Positions 34,687 to 47,193 of a stretch of DNA of 64,000 bases are shown here, piece by piece. Every line of letters begins with the position of its first letter. Within the stretch, counting starts at the first letter, position 1. This DNA comes from Pseudeuparius sepicola (lineage: Eukaryota; Arthropoda; Insecta; Coleoptera; Anthribidae): contig OY987299.1 in assembly GCA_963920635.1 (NCBI GenBank), positions 118,297,373-118,361,372 of the forward strand, given 5' to 3'. Position numbers and translations under genes: made by a program. The notes under the pieces are model-generated. The model ran no database searches. It was not told where the DNA came from and saw only the letters and a program-made list of their open reading frames with translations.

Positions 34687-34689
34687 ACC

Positions 34690-37600
34690 CGTGTCAGTTG
34701 ATTTTACAAGATATTTACCAGAATTATATTAAGGTGTGAAGAATCGTTCCTTTAGAATTTCAAGCTTCAAGCCTCAAGATGCCTAGAACCGCTAGAACTT
34801 AGTTACATACCTGGCTGTAAGTCAAACCGTAATAATAACTTTAAGTAGCTAGGTTGTCTTTGCTTGACGGCAAGCGGTCAACTTGTATTCGTTTTGGGCT
34901 TTCCAAAGGACGAAAATTTAAGAATGAAATGATTAAGGGCCAATTGCATAGACAAACTAAAGTACCCTTTAAAATTAAAAGAGCTTTCTAACAATCCAAC
35001 CATTGTTTAGTATTGTTGCAAAAGTTTCTTTACGTAATGTTAAAGTCAAAAGATAATTTAGTTGAAGGTATTATGAAATTGACCCTAACTGCCATTTCAA
35101 TCAGAAGAGATTACTCTCCTTCACAACATGCCGTTCTCTGTTCGCTTGTTGTTTGTATTTTTATGAAAATTTAACCATAAGGGAAGATAGGTAATCATCA
35201 TTTGCCTGATGACGCACTTTGCGCAAAATTCTCACAAAAATTCCACTTACAACAAAATGTGCCCAAATTTACCAAATTATTTGTCAAAAATGTACCTATC
35301 CACACCAGAAATCGTACTTATTATAAATACTTATACTTCTGTGTCTTCTGTGTATATTTTGTTACTTATTACTGCTTTTATTGTCTGTTAAACAAATGTA
35401 CCTACTTACTTAGGAACCCAATTATTGAAACAATTTTCACAAATGAATCAAATTATAATTAAATTAAGGGTTGAACATTTATTAGAAAAGATAAACAAAG
35501 CCAAAGTGCAGACTGCTCTATACTGCATAGACCCGTTAAACCGTCCCGCTGCGGCGTTGACACATATGTTTGCACTGGGCTTGTAAGCTTGAGAAGGTTG
35601 TGATATCTCTATAGACTTGTACCCTTAAAGGTGCCGTAATAAATACTTTTTTCATGTTATTAATAAAATCATTCACAAGTGGAAATGGATTCCGAATTTA
35701 TTCGGCCACTCCGTGCGCCAAGCAAGTACAATTTATTAAATCGGGATAAAACACCTATAAATTAACTGCAGCTTTTAGCATGGTCGATTAACATCAATAC
35801 AATTTTGTCAACTGGTACGGCGTTCGGCAAAATTACTTATATTTGTTAAACCCTCTCGAATAAGTCTAATTGTGACATTATTTGTTTTGCCACGGCAACT
35901 AAGAATGGTTCTTATTGCACAATTTCTTTGATGAAGTGGAGTTTTAAGTGTTGATCTACAAAATACATTTTGTTCCGGAAATCTAAGGAAAGAAATGAGA
36001 ATAAATAAAAATATTTGATAAAGTTAAAAAATAACTTCTGCTTTGTGACAGGATTTGCACAAACCACCATTACCATCGAGGGAAAGTTTAGGGTAAAGAC
36101 GTAATAATGCACAAATTTAGTAATTTTCTGACAGCTTAAAATTATGACTACAATTGGGTGCCAAAGACTAATCATAAAAAACAAATATAAATTATTTTGG
36201 ACCCCTTCCCCTTTTGCCACTCTTGCAATAGTAAGAGATCTACCTATCTGCCCCTAATTATCCTGTCCTTACCAAGAATTGTCAACAATATTAAAATTTT
36301 ACATACGAATTTACCTATCTACCTGCCTAAGTTTACAAAATAAATATTGTCTTGCTATTTAATAAAAAGGTAGTTTATTCCATAAAAGGCAGGAATGGCA
36401 GAAAATGCAATTTGCCTAAAATCCGGGCTTTATTTATGAAATTTACAACTGAAACAACGTGTATATCACTTATTGTCCTTTACTGGCAAAAATCAAATTT
36501 GATAACAGGCAAGTATGCTATTATTGTGTAGCCGTATCACACAAAATTTAGACTATTGTTACTGCCCAAGCTGTATTTTTTTTTACTTAGAAATTTGAAA
36601 TACAATAAGCACTTTGTCGCATTAACAAAAACTGACCTGCTGGTTTTAAGTAAATCAATAATAAAACATCCGCCATAAATATGTTTTGAAATTTTTAAAA
36701 TTGTCTTTTATGTAAATTTGGTTCCGAAATTTGTACATAAACCATGGTTTGCGAGGTCCATGTCAGTAGTGTTTACAATATTGAGTCCAATATGATCCCA
36801 AATATCTAAGAGTTATTTTATTATTATTTTTTTAATTATGTATCTGGCATATTTTAGATTTCCCATTAACAATTACTCAAATAAGAATAAGTATGTACTA
36901 TATTTTTACGTAGGTACTTAAATAATCTTACTTTCCTATAGTTTTTCAAATATTCAGAAAAGTGGCAAAACGAAAAAAGGCCTGTATCCTCTCATTCGAA
37001 TCGAGATATGGGCTTTGGCACATTCAAGATTTTTCGAAAATCGAGCGAGAAATAGGGGAAATCAACCAAAACCACCCCCTGTTGCACTTTCCATAGCAAG
37101 ACAAGTCCTTTGCAGAAAAGAATATCTATATGCCAACAAAATAGATAAAATAATATTACATCAAATGAAATTATGCAATTATTTTTGTTCGTTATATTTT
37201 ATTCATATCATAGATAAAGGAACTTATTTGCCTTTCCTAAAACTGCATAGATATCAACACTTATATTCTAGTTCAATCAAACGTTACCTTGGAGCATATA
37301 TAGACTTTAGTTATTGGTATTATCATAGATACAACGGAAGTTCTTCTATGGTATTATGAATAATGTTAGTGAAAACAAACTAGTAGATACTATTATACCA
37401 GCTGGCAACGTTACATAGAACTTCAGTGCATTTTGGTCAACTGATTATCCTTTACCTGCTGTCACTAAAACATTCCTATTGATTTATATTTACAGGTACA
37501 AATATCCATCATTATTTTTAGAGTTAACTAAAAGAAAGAAATAAATAAATAAATTGCAAAAACAAATTAAACAAATAAATTGACAACTTGTATTTATTCC

Positions 37601-38590
37601 AAAAATACCAAGTTCAGTAACTCCACTTCATAACGTTAAATTTCTCGGCTCAAGTATTAAATCCTATTCATACACGAAGAATTTCAGACACGACTAATAA
37701 AATCGGACATGAACTTGAATCGGAATGAACTTGGCACAAAGAGAATAGCCGAGTGAAAATAACTAAAATTGTTTTCGTGCAGTGCTAGTAACACGCATAA
37801 ATTAAATGCACGCGGTAACATGTAACTCATTCCAACCGGCCATCAGCCTCTTTCGAAATTACCAATTTAAACCAGTTCAAAGAATTTGTAGCGATAACTA
37901 CTTATTTATTCGTTGCCCAAAAATTTTAATGTTTTGTTCCTACGAATCGTGTTAGCACACTTTTGAAACTGGTTGATTTTATATATGGACTAATTTCTTC
38001 TGACGTACCTATGTACTTTACACCTATAGTGCTATTGAGCAAACATTTTCACTAACACCAGTCTTTGATTTCTCTCATAAAAACTGGCCGATAGATTTTC
38101 TTGATATTTTGTCAGAAAGTCCCAAGGAGACGGACTTCTATATTTGCCACAATACTGTATCGTTTATCTTTTCCAGCAAAAATTGTTATCGAGGAAAGGT
38201 TGAATAAAAAAAGCGTTGTCTATTTACACACACATACGTTAATATTCAAAGGCAATCCTATCTGATAACACTACATGGTATCTTATCATTATCCAAATAC
38301 CGCACCGCAAACAATGGCAAACTTTCCATCGATTTCTGTCCGAATTAAGGTCACACTAGACTATTTAATAATCGCACTAGTCGGATATACCTCCGGATTA
38401 AGGGGGCCTAGAAACCCTATTGTGCTATTGGCTATTTTCGATTGTCTCTATGCACATTATTGCACATGCAATATGCACCAACATTCTTACATGTTTATAC
38501 GCGCTAATAATTATTATTAAATAAAGATACAATAGTAAAATTATGTAAGTGCGTACTTATGAAAAAAGTATGGCCATTTAAGAGACATAC
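34690..38590. other. AT-rich intergenic DNA with scattered repeat fragments
   Basis: No supported gene. 36980-37080 (cgaatcgagatatggg, tttttcgaaaatcgagcgag, aataggggaaatcaaccaaaa) is a diverged relative of 43980-44085. A tail-only SINE copy is at 37426-37520. Other frames are short and AT-biased. Confidence 0.4.
37426..37520 (+). repeat. SINE tail without tRNA head
   Basis: gtgcattttggtcaactgat, atcctttacctgctgtcac, ttacaggtacaaatatcca match the 3' part of the elements at 1385-1490 and 1805-1865; the tRNA-like head is missing. Confidence 0.55.
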
Positions 38591-39424
38591 ATACATATAC
38601 AATGTGTCCCGGATAAGAATGAACAGCATGGGGATCTTGCAAACGGTGAGAGATAGAAGAAAGGTTAAATGGGGAAAAAGTTGCGCAATCTTTAGGTCAA
38701 TAAAATGGTTCAAACAGATTTCTAATATCTTTTTTCGCTTTTGAGTTATTTTGAAAAAGTAAAATTTTGTTGGTATCACCGATAGAAAAAAAAGAAAAAC
38801 ACTCTCTTATGGCACTTTTTAGGGGCTTTAAGATGGCGTTTTTAGATTTGTTCTACAACATTGCGTTTTTGAGAAACCATCTTCAATTTAATTTTTTTAA
38901 ATTCGGACCTGAATTTTTTTGCAGATTTTGAAAGAACTTTTCATTGCAAATACCATGATGTATGACACGAAATATTTTTAAAATGTTTTGAGACAATTTA
39001 TACTGAAAATGTATTTAATAATAAGAAGTCTAAATATTAATCAGTATTATCAACAATTTAACTTACAACTTATCTTTCAATCAGGGAACCAAAAAAAGGA
39101 CGGCAAAAAGTAATAACAGTCACATAGGTACGATAATAAAAAAATAAATAAAAATCCTCCACCTAGAAGGCTTTGAAACAACGAAACAAACCCCTTGTCA
39201 TTTGTCATAACTCCCACTCTGTCATTTAGTTAGGACTCAATGTACAGCCCGTGCGTGATTCAACATTTAAAATAATAAAATGGCTTTTTTCGATCTGTAG
39301 CGAGCAACACGCATAATTTTAAACTTTTGGTCAATACAAATGTTAATCTAAGTAATTACTCACATTTTGAGACAAAAATTATTTAAAAATATTTATCACA
39401 ATGGCCGTTATTAGAGGCCCTGTA

Positions 39425-40254
39425 CGGCACCGTCGCAATGATAAAGGCCTGCCAGCTGGCGACGCGAAACGTCACTACGTCATCACAGGGAGGTCGGGAG
39501 GATGCTTTTTGAAGTTGTTTACGTTTACTTGTTTGGCGATTTTCCTGTTTTAAAGAACGTTTGTTGTCTGTTGGACTGTGTTTTTTAGTAATATAGGACG
39601 TGGAGTTTTATTAATAAGGTGGTAAAACAGCAGTGGTTCAGAATGAAGTGATTGAAGTTCAATTTTAGTTTATAGGTTTTAGGTTGTGTCTATAGTTTCG
39701 GACCAATTTAAATCATGCCGTGGACTTGTTCCGTTCCCAACTGCAAGGGAAACTACGAAGGCGGTCCTAAAGTGTCCGCTTTTTCCTCCATAAAGACCCC
39801 ATTTTAAGTGAAAAGTGGGTTAAGGCCTCAAAAGAGATTTTGTTCCTACACAGTTTTCCAGGATTTTGGTTTGCGGACTGTTGGAGAGTGTTATACCTAA
39901 CAATTTTACGTGATTAAACGTAACCACCTTGAAATCAGTAAGTTCTATGGTTTTATTTATTCGAATTTAGTTGTATCTAGGCAGGCAAAAAATAAGAAAT
40001 AATTGGCATTTACGAAAATTTTACCGGTAGGTATCTAAATGCACCAAAACCCCTTGAAAATGTGACTTTAACTCTCGTAGATTATTATCCGTGTTATAAA
40101 ACCATGAGCTATATATGTAAACAAACATTTTAAAGTGTTTTTTTACCAAATTTACCAAGTTGACACCTTGAAATTTGAATTTGGCGCCTTAGGCTCACCT
40201 CCCTTGGATGACTCATCGCTTTCAGCTGGCGGGCCTTGTTATTGCGACGGTGCC
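39425..40254 (+). mobile_element. Second P-like THAP element nested in family A (family B)
   Basis: CGGCACCGTCGCAATGATAA at the left pairs with ttattgcgacggtgcc at the right (inner cagctgg also pairs). It is flanked by gccctgta on both sides (39417-39424, 40255-40262), an 8-bp duplication of the family-A end itself. At 830 bp with one decayed THAP exon it is non-autonomous. Confidence 0.85.
39715..39860 (+). pseudogene. Frameshifted THAP domain exon in family B
   Basis: The frame starts at ATG 39715 and reads MPWTCSVPNCKGNYEGG, then KVSAFSS, a typical THAP N-terminus with C-x4-C. After FSS the frame hits a stop within a few codons (IKTPF then stop), while the neighbouring frame continues the expected pattern (HKDPILSEKWVKAS), showing an indel near 39790. 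The second C/H pair was not found in the remaining sequence. It is a broken transposase start. Confidence 0.7.
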
Positions 40255-40473
40255 GCCCTGTATGACACGAAAAGTGACAGTTATTCGTTTTAACAGAGGT
40301 TGGACAACAGATTTTGGCAGATCTAGTAACATTGTTTTTATTATATTTTTATATTGGCGGGTGTCAGTTTGTCAACAAACTGTCAACAAATTATTGAGCA
40401 TAGATAAGAAATAAATATACGATTATTGAGCGTGCTAATTTTCTTTTGCAAAAAGGAGTGTTAAAAGGTAAAA

Positions 40474-41801
40474 ATGACATCTTGCGTAATAAGAAACTGC
40501 AAGAATTCTGAGCAGGATGGATTTTTCTTAACACCCTTTCAAAAAAGCGCAGAAGAACGAGCACGATGGAAAGTGCAAATGAAATACCCTAACATGAGAG
40601 TGGGAAATGATACGAAACTTTGCGAGGTAAGTAAATTTAATTACATAAGTATCTAGTTCCTTTTTATTTTTTGTTTGATCTGTGATTTTAATCTGCAGAA
40701 TAATTTCCTTAATCTGCATCAGCAACATAACATAAGGTACCTAAATTAATATTAAATATTAGTACCTATTTGTTTTCAATAAAAGTCCATAAGGTTATAT
40801 TAACCACTTATTTCTTATGAAAATTTCCCAATGTTAAAGAGATAATTCTAAAGTTTTTGCCTTCAAGGAGGTAAAACCTGTTGGGTATAGGTATTTACTG
40901 GACCAGCATAGGCATTTTTCGTTTCATGGAATAATAAAAAATGTATTTATTATATAAGTTGTGCGTGATAACTTTGGATTGGTTTATAATATTTTGTTAC
41001 TGTAAAGGAAATTTTTCTACGACAAAATTCTCATAACGAAGAGACGTATATTCCAGAAAACTATACAGGATCTTCCACATCAAAACTTCCACCTCCATAA
41101 TTTTTTGACCTATTTTGTTAATTTTTTAAAATTTTCGTTGCTTCTCGAAAGGAGAAAACTAAAAAATACGAAAAAAGTTGTTTGCAATTAGAAAATTCTT
41201 CCTATCGTGAAATTTGGAACGAGACTGTAATATAATTTAATTGGTAAATACTTGTTCTAATACATTTTTTCGAAACCTCCTACAGGAAAAAACGCCACGA
41301 ATAGCAATAAAATACTTACAGAATCTTACTTGTAAGGATATTTTAGAATTTATAATAACTGTTAGAGAGAGAGACAGTTTTGAAGGAGCTTTATTTTCCA
41401 CTAAGACCAACAAAATCGGACAAAAAAGAAGTTAACACGGGTGGGAATTTTATATAAAGAACCCTTTTTGTGTAGTCAGAGCTTATTTTGTATTAATATT
41501 CCATTACAAATTTCTTGCTGATAAAAAAATAGCATTTGATGGCAGCGTTTTATTATGTTTAGGTACCTTAAATTTAGTTCTTTAACTTTCACAGGTTCAC
41601 TTCTTCGACTTGGATTTTGAGTGTCAGGTTGTGCTGAAGAAACGATCCTCTCCTGCAACGTTTGATGAACGTGACTTTAGCAAGAAAGAACCATTAAATA
41701 TGTATAAATTTCTGAGAACTTGTACTAGTTTGATTTTTCCTATTTACTTACAATATATCTTTGAAAACAAAAACACTGTTGTCTTCTTTTTTGAAATATA
41801 G
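40474..41801 (+). CDS. THAP zinc-finger protein, two exons (transposon-borne, partial)
   Basis: Exon 1 (40474-40626, 51 codons, starts MTSCVIRNCKN) ends at GAG/GTAAGT; exon 2 begins at 41595 after tttaactttcacag and reads VHFFDLDFECQ, in phase 0. Together they give a THAP C2CH finger: C4, C9, then C50 and H53, that is C-x4-C-x40-C-x2-H, with Phe/Pro and Trp residues between (FFLTPFQ, RARWKVQ). THAP domains bind DNA and are the N-terminal domain of P-element transposase. Exon 2 runs open for about 70 codons to a stop near 41800 and shows no RNase-H-like domain; a further frame at 41241-41435 could be another exon. The product would be a DNA-binding fragment that may recognise its own transposon ends (inference). 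Confidence 0.6.
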
Positions 41802-42850
41802 ATGATCTCTCTTGCATTGAAAAGTTATTAACTTTTATTTACAAAAAATGAAAGAAAGACTAATATCGATATTAAATACCTAGGTACTCATTTTTTTATT
41901 CAGCCTAATTCTATTAACCATGTTTTTCAATAGTGGTTGATTCATATTACCAAAACAAACTTTCCAACTTTTTATTCCGTACAAATTTCAGTATTAATTG
42001 TCTTAAAATTTTGACGGTAGGTATAAGAAGAGAGTTTGAAGAAACGAAACCATACAGTTTAAACCATTTAAAAGACCTTTTTGATTTTTATTTTTAAATG
42101 AAAGGAATAATAATTATTATTGCAGCTACGATTCCTATTGAAGAAATATTCGAAAGTTTAGTTAGTTGGTATGCTAGAGCCTTGTTTAATTTTATGTATC
42201 TACATAAGTATACCACATTCCTACAAAAATTTAATAAATGTTTTTATCCTGATATCCTAAAATTGCTGTTTGCTTGGAACAAATTATATGTTTCTTCACT
42301 TTTCCATTCAAACTTCAATAATTATTATTAGTGAAGCTTTGCAAATAACATACTTACTACCTACCCAATTTATTGGTTTTATCTATATTTTTATACATTT
42401 TAAACTGTGCCCTCATCTACCTACGTTTATGGCAGTTAAATGTCGTTAGCTTAACCTTAAAATCTAATTTTGACACATCCTGCTGCTAGGGGAATGATAG
42501 AAAGAGCGAAAAAATATATGTCTGTTGCACAAAATGAATTTCATAGGGAAAAGAAGACCCTCGCCAGAGAGAGAGATCCGATCGTTGTCCAACCTCTGTT
42601 AAAACGAATAACTGTCACTTTCCGTGTCATACAGGGCCTCTAGCCGTTATTAGCATTTGCGCAAAAAGCCTAATAACGTTCATTGTGATAAATATTTTTA
42701 AATAATTTCTGTCTCAAAATGTGAGTAATTACTTAGATTAAAATTTGTATTGACCAAAAATTTTAAATTATGCGTATCGCGCGCTACAGATCGAAAAAAG
42801 CCATTTTATAGGTCAAAATGTTGAATCACCACATACGTGCTGTACATAGA

Positions 42851-45277
42851 GTCTTCATCTGTACGTTGAAGATTTTACTCCCTGGATGCTATACATTGAG
42901 TCTTAATAATTTGTATTATTAGAAATATGGAGGGTGCTTTTTCAAATGACGACAAATTTAACAGGTTAGCTGTTAGCTGTTACAGAAATAGTGTAGAGGC
43001 CGAACGAATGTATTGTTGCAATTAATAAATGGCAGAAGTTATTGGATTCATTAGCTTAAAGCTTTCTTCTCACAATTAGAAAAAGCGAAGAATTTAGTCC
43101 AAAACACAATGCTACACTGTTTGCTGTACAACAACAGAGGAAAACCTTACCAGACAGGGCCGTATTAGTTTTCGAAGTAAAAATAAATTGTAATTTAAAT
43201 TGTTGACAATACTGATTAATATTTAGACTTCTTTATTATTAAATACACGGCCGCAATAGAAAAAATGAATGAAAAAAAAGGAATTTTAAGTATAATTGTC
43301 TCAAAACATTTTAAAAATATTTCCTGTCAAAGATCATGGCATTTGCAATGAAAAGTGCTTTTAAAATCTGCAAAAAAAAAACCAGGTCCCCATTTAAAAA
43401 AATTAAGTTGAAGACGAAATGTTGTAGAACAAATCTAAAAACGCCATCTTAAAGCTCATTAAAAACTGCCATAAAAAAGTGTTTTTATTTTTTTTTTATC
43501 TGTGATAACAAGAAGAAAGAAAAAATAAAGTCGAAAACGCAAAATTTTACTTTTTAAAAATAACTCAAAAACGAAAAAAGATATTAGAAATCTGTTTGTA
43601 CAATTTTATTGACCTTAAAATTGCGCAACTTTTTCCCCATTTAACCATTGTTCTATCTCTCACTGGTTGAAAGATCCCCATGCTATTAATTCTTATCCGA
43701 GACACATTGTATATAAAATATATTAATACATTTTGTTTCCAAAAATATAAATATTTTTTTATTGTATAATAACTCAAAAATGGGTTGTTCCAATTTTCCG
43801 AGTCTAATTTTTTTCGTAAATGTAACAATAGAAAAGTTACAGCTTGTCTAAATATGATCAATCATTCTGTACAGGGTAATAAACAAAAAATGTTTTTACT
43901 CGAATCGAAAATATTCACTAAAAAAGTTATGGCATGTTTATGAACCGCTACAAAAACGAGAAACTCCCCGTACCTATCTCCCAAACGAATCGAGATAATC
44001 AGGATGTGGTTTCCGTCCTTAAAGATTTCGGGAATATCGAGTCCAGGACACCTTAGAAATAGGAGAAATCCAGCAAAAGCGTACGTAGGTACGTCTATTT
44101 ATTTGACAACCAACTCTCTTCTTCATTCTCACCTTCTTTGACTTAATATCCCAACTATTGCTCCAAATGGACTTGTGTTTATCCAGTGAAATTAATGGAA
44201 GTAGCACGAAATGGTTAATCCACTGGCCTTTTGAATCATATATCATTCAGTCAGGACACTGCACAACATCGGAGGAAAAACACATGCAACTGCACAAAAG
44301 TCAGTTCGTTTTTAGAACCGCGAACACTCGGAGTGGTAGAGTAAAACATGATATTTTCTGTGGGTGAATGTGTATTTATAACTACGAAGTGTGTGCGATA
44401 CCGGTATACGGTGAACCTACCCAATGCTATGGGATGACACCCCTCTCCCCGTTCCTGTCACCTTTATTAAGGGTATAGACGCAGCTGTTGTGCCTATTTC
44501 GAAAGAGGGATCGTTGAGGGAAATCCAGTGGGTAGTTGTTTCGAAGGGTTACTAGAAAATTCAATGAAATTAAATAATACAAACGTCTTTTCCCACCCCG
44601 AGGTGTTAAAAAATTATCCCGTATTTATTAATAAGATTCTCGGATAGCAAAAGAGTAAAATAGCTTACCAAAAGCGTGACAGATTCCGCGAATGATAAAA
44701 TTGAATAACGAATTACAAGGTTGACGGAAAAATTGCTTAATCTAGTTTGAAATGTAGGTTATTGACTTCATTTTTACTTCTGATGAAAAGCCAGATACAA
44801 TCAGACCGGTGAACAAGAAAAATGAAGTGCGCCACAAAAGTCTGGCATTCGCTCCGTAACTTTTTATGACGTAGATTACTTTTGAATTTGCAAGACCGTA
44901 CAGTTAACTGAGAGTGAACATGTTTTCTAAGTAAACAAAGGCTTTTGTTGCCGCGATTATAATTTTTTTAGCAATGATTTAATGCAGCTGTAGACTATAG
45001 AGATTTTGTAATGTTGCAATTGCGACATATTATTTAATGCTCTCAAAACGTGATTTATACAAGTAATATTACGACTTGCGTTTGGTTATTTAGTACAGTT
45101 TGGATATGAATTAGGGATTGGTCATAGCTAATCGTTACAAATAATAAAGTCACCTTAATTTTAATTACTTCCACATGACTACGTGAGTGGAAGTAGGTAT
45201 AGATTTTTGTCACTCCATTAATCTTCAGTTATTTCAATTTACATCGTCTTAACCTCAACTTCTCGTTTTGTGATTGG
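42851..45277. other. Right arm of the outer palindrome, then intergenic DNA
   Basis: Up to 43713 this is the outer foldback arm. 43870-44090 starts with gtacagggtaataaac and contains the sequence related to 36980-37080. From 44100 on no gene is supported. Confidence 0.4.
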
Positions 45278-45475
45278 TTTAACCCTTACCTTAGACAAGG
45301 AAAGAGAGAGGACACCGCGCTTGCCTATTTATACCCTGCCGTCTATATATTTCGTTACGTCATCTTGAACGGCGGCCACATTATATGTGGCAGACAAAGC
45401 GAGTACGTTATGAGTTAATTTCGTGAATTTGTGAATTAAAAGTAACAGTGATTAAGGGAAAAATACACTTTTATG

Positions 45476-45546
45476 ATGGTGCATTGTTCAGCGTTTGGTT
45501 GCAAAAGCAGAAGTGAAAAGCAAGAGCCCGGGATTTCGTTTCACAG
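45476..45546 (+). pseudogene. THAP domain first exon, family C copy 1
   Basis: Reads MVHCSAFGCKSRSEKQ then GISFHR and ends at an AG/GTAAAT donor. C4 and C9 with the ISFHR(F/P) signature are typical of THAP N-termini. An ATG directly precedes it (45473). No matching second exon with the C-x2-H pair was found, so only the start of a transposase-like gene survives. Confidence 0.65.
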
Positions 45547-45833
45547 GTAAATATTTAACAAGCAACCTTTGAAAGATGCCCCAAAACTTTATTTTTTCTC
45601 AATATAACTTCTTCAAATTCTTTCTACCTTTTAGTATGATAAAGTGCATTGTTTTTTTTTTGTAAATAGGACCAATATAATTATTTTTTAACATCGTTTT
45701 TATTGAAAATTTCTACATGATTATGATAGTTTCATAAAATATGAGCTGGTTTCCATGGGCGAGCATTTTATTTTATTTTGATTGCTTCGAAATCGCCGCA
45801 AATAAATATATTTCAGCACTTGACACTAGCTTT

Positions 45834-46976
45834 CTCCGACCAAAAATCCATAGATAAGTAATGTGCTATCCTTCCACAATGCAATTGTTTGTTATGAAGA
45901 ATAACAAAAAATCTAACCTCAATTTATTATTGATAAATAGCAAGTTTCTGTTTAGGTGCCCAAAGGCATGGGCGTATGTATTTTAGGGAGCTAAAAGTCA
46001 AAATTAATGTAGGTATTCTTATATTTAAAAGTTTTTGTTTATAAAATGGTGAATTTTGATTTTTTTTGTTTAGTGATAAGTTAACAATAAGAAATAGTAA
46101 ACACAATAATACTGCATTAGGATATAATAATATATTGATAAAATAAATGTTAACATGATACAGACGTGCTGAAAATTACATTCATAAAAACGATTTAAAA
46201 GAGTAATGAAAACGGCATTTTGAACGTAACCTCAAAATATTTTGAACTATTATTTTCCTGGTAACCATAGTAACGGGTGCAATAGAAGAAAATTAAGTTT
46301 ACAACATTTTTGATTTAAATCTGGGTCTGCAGGAAACCTAAAAATTATGGTATCATCTTGAGTTATTATTAAATTAAAATTTTCCAAAAAGACATATCAC
46401 AAATATTTCCTATTTAAAAGTATGCTATGAAAATAAATAACTTAGTACCTACATTTTCATGCATATTTTTTATAGGTACCTACCTCCGACCATCGGAGGT
46501 ACGTAGTTATAAAATAAACACCTTTCTGTAAAGCTAAACAAACTTCAACGCCTCTGGCGCCCATGGATTATTACTATCTGTGTAAACCACGCCGTTGTTT
46601 AGGTTCTGCAGATTTTTTTTGCACACCACACAGGTTCTAATCATTTTAAACAGTCCACAATCCTTCAATTCGCATTAACGGCACTGAAACTCGCACGTTC
46701 TTCGCTAAATATGGACAAACAGATATGTTGACAACAAACGCCGGCCATTAGAATGCATGAAACGGAGCGATGAAGTAGTGCAGCCAACATAATAATTTAG
46801 TTACCGGAACAAAGACCCTAACTATTTTGCCGCGAATTTGGAATCTGCAATTCTGATTGGCTGAAGTGCTTGGGCACCAATAAACAAACAAACGATAAGT
46901 GTTTACAAAACAAATAGAATAATGTTGGGAAACACTTTTAATATTATTTACTTTATCTATGGATTTTTGGTCGGAG
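45834..46976. mobile_element. Element inserted in family C copy 1 (family F)
   Basis: CTCCGACCAAAAATCCATAG at the left and its exact inverse at the right (ctatggatttttggtcggag), flanked by an exact 8-bp duplication ctagcttt (45826-45833, 46977-46984). The sister copy at 52185-52883 lacks this insert at the homologous place. ctccgaccatcggaggta at 46484 is an inner terminus-like palindrome. The 8-bp duplication fits hAT or P; no protein was recognised. Confidence 0.85.
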
Positions 46977-47193
46977 CTAGCTTTACATTTGGGAAATTAT
47001 CTGCAAATAAATACCAATATTTCAAATTACATGTGTCAAAATTAACTACCTTTTCATTTTTAACATTTTTGTGATATTGGCTAAGAACGCGTTTCATGCT
47101 ACCCCACTGGCCTGTCGTGCCATGTGGCAGTCGGTAACACGGCCGCAAGCGCTGTTGGGCGTCCTCTCTCTTTCCTTATCTAAAGTTTAACCC

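Larger units (their letters stand above)
39412..42642 (+). mobile_element. P-element-like transposon with a THAP gene (family A)
   Basis: The ends TAGAGGCCCTGTA at the left and GGGCCTCTA at the right are flanked by an exact 8-bp duplication gccgttat (39404-39411, 42643-42650). The subterminal sequence gacacgaaaagtgacagtta (from about 40265) is inverted near 42610, the left one displaced by an inserted element. Without that insert it is about 2.4 kb. 8-bp duplications plus a THAP domain fit the P superfamily; hAT also makes 8-bp duplications. No catalytic region was recognised, so it is probably non-autonomous. Confidence 0.8.
39241..42846. mobile_element. Small foldback element split by a THAP element
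   Basis: tgtacagcccgtgcgtgatt at the left pairs with aatcaccacatacgtgctgt at the right. The arms include cacattttgagacaaaaatt and complement. Removing the insert leaves about 367 bases that close into a hairpin around gccgttat. Confidence 0.75.
38594..43713. mobile_element. Palindromic transposon, copy 2 of the 22339 family, host of a nest
   Basis: tacaatgtgtcccggataag at the left and its inverse (gaattcttatccgagacacattgta-like) at 43690-43711 are the ends. Outer arms cover about 38594-39235 and 43180-43713. Its middle is split by another foldback (39241-42846), which in turn holds a THAP-bearing element (39412-42642) and, inside that, another (39425-40254). Confidence 0.8.
45286..47185 (+). 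mobile_element. P-like THAP element, family C, copy 1
   Basis: CTTAGACAAGGAAAGAGAGA at the left (45290) and its near-inverse tctctctttccttatctaaag at the right. tttaaccc (45278-45285 and 47186-47193) is repeated outside, directly next to the right end and four bases outside the left TIR, so it is a probable 8-bp duplication. It contains a THAP first exon (45476-45546) and an inserted element (45834-46976). Without the insert it would be about 750 bp and matches the copy at 52185-52883. Confidence 0.75.

Noticed and set aside
42098..42331. 77-codon frame in family A as a transposase remnant
   Set aside because: Highly hydrophobic/AT-biased translation with no P-transposase motif that I can recognise.
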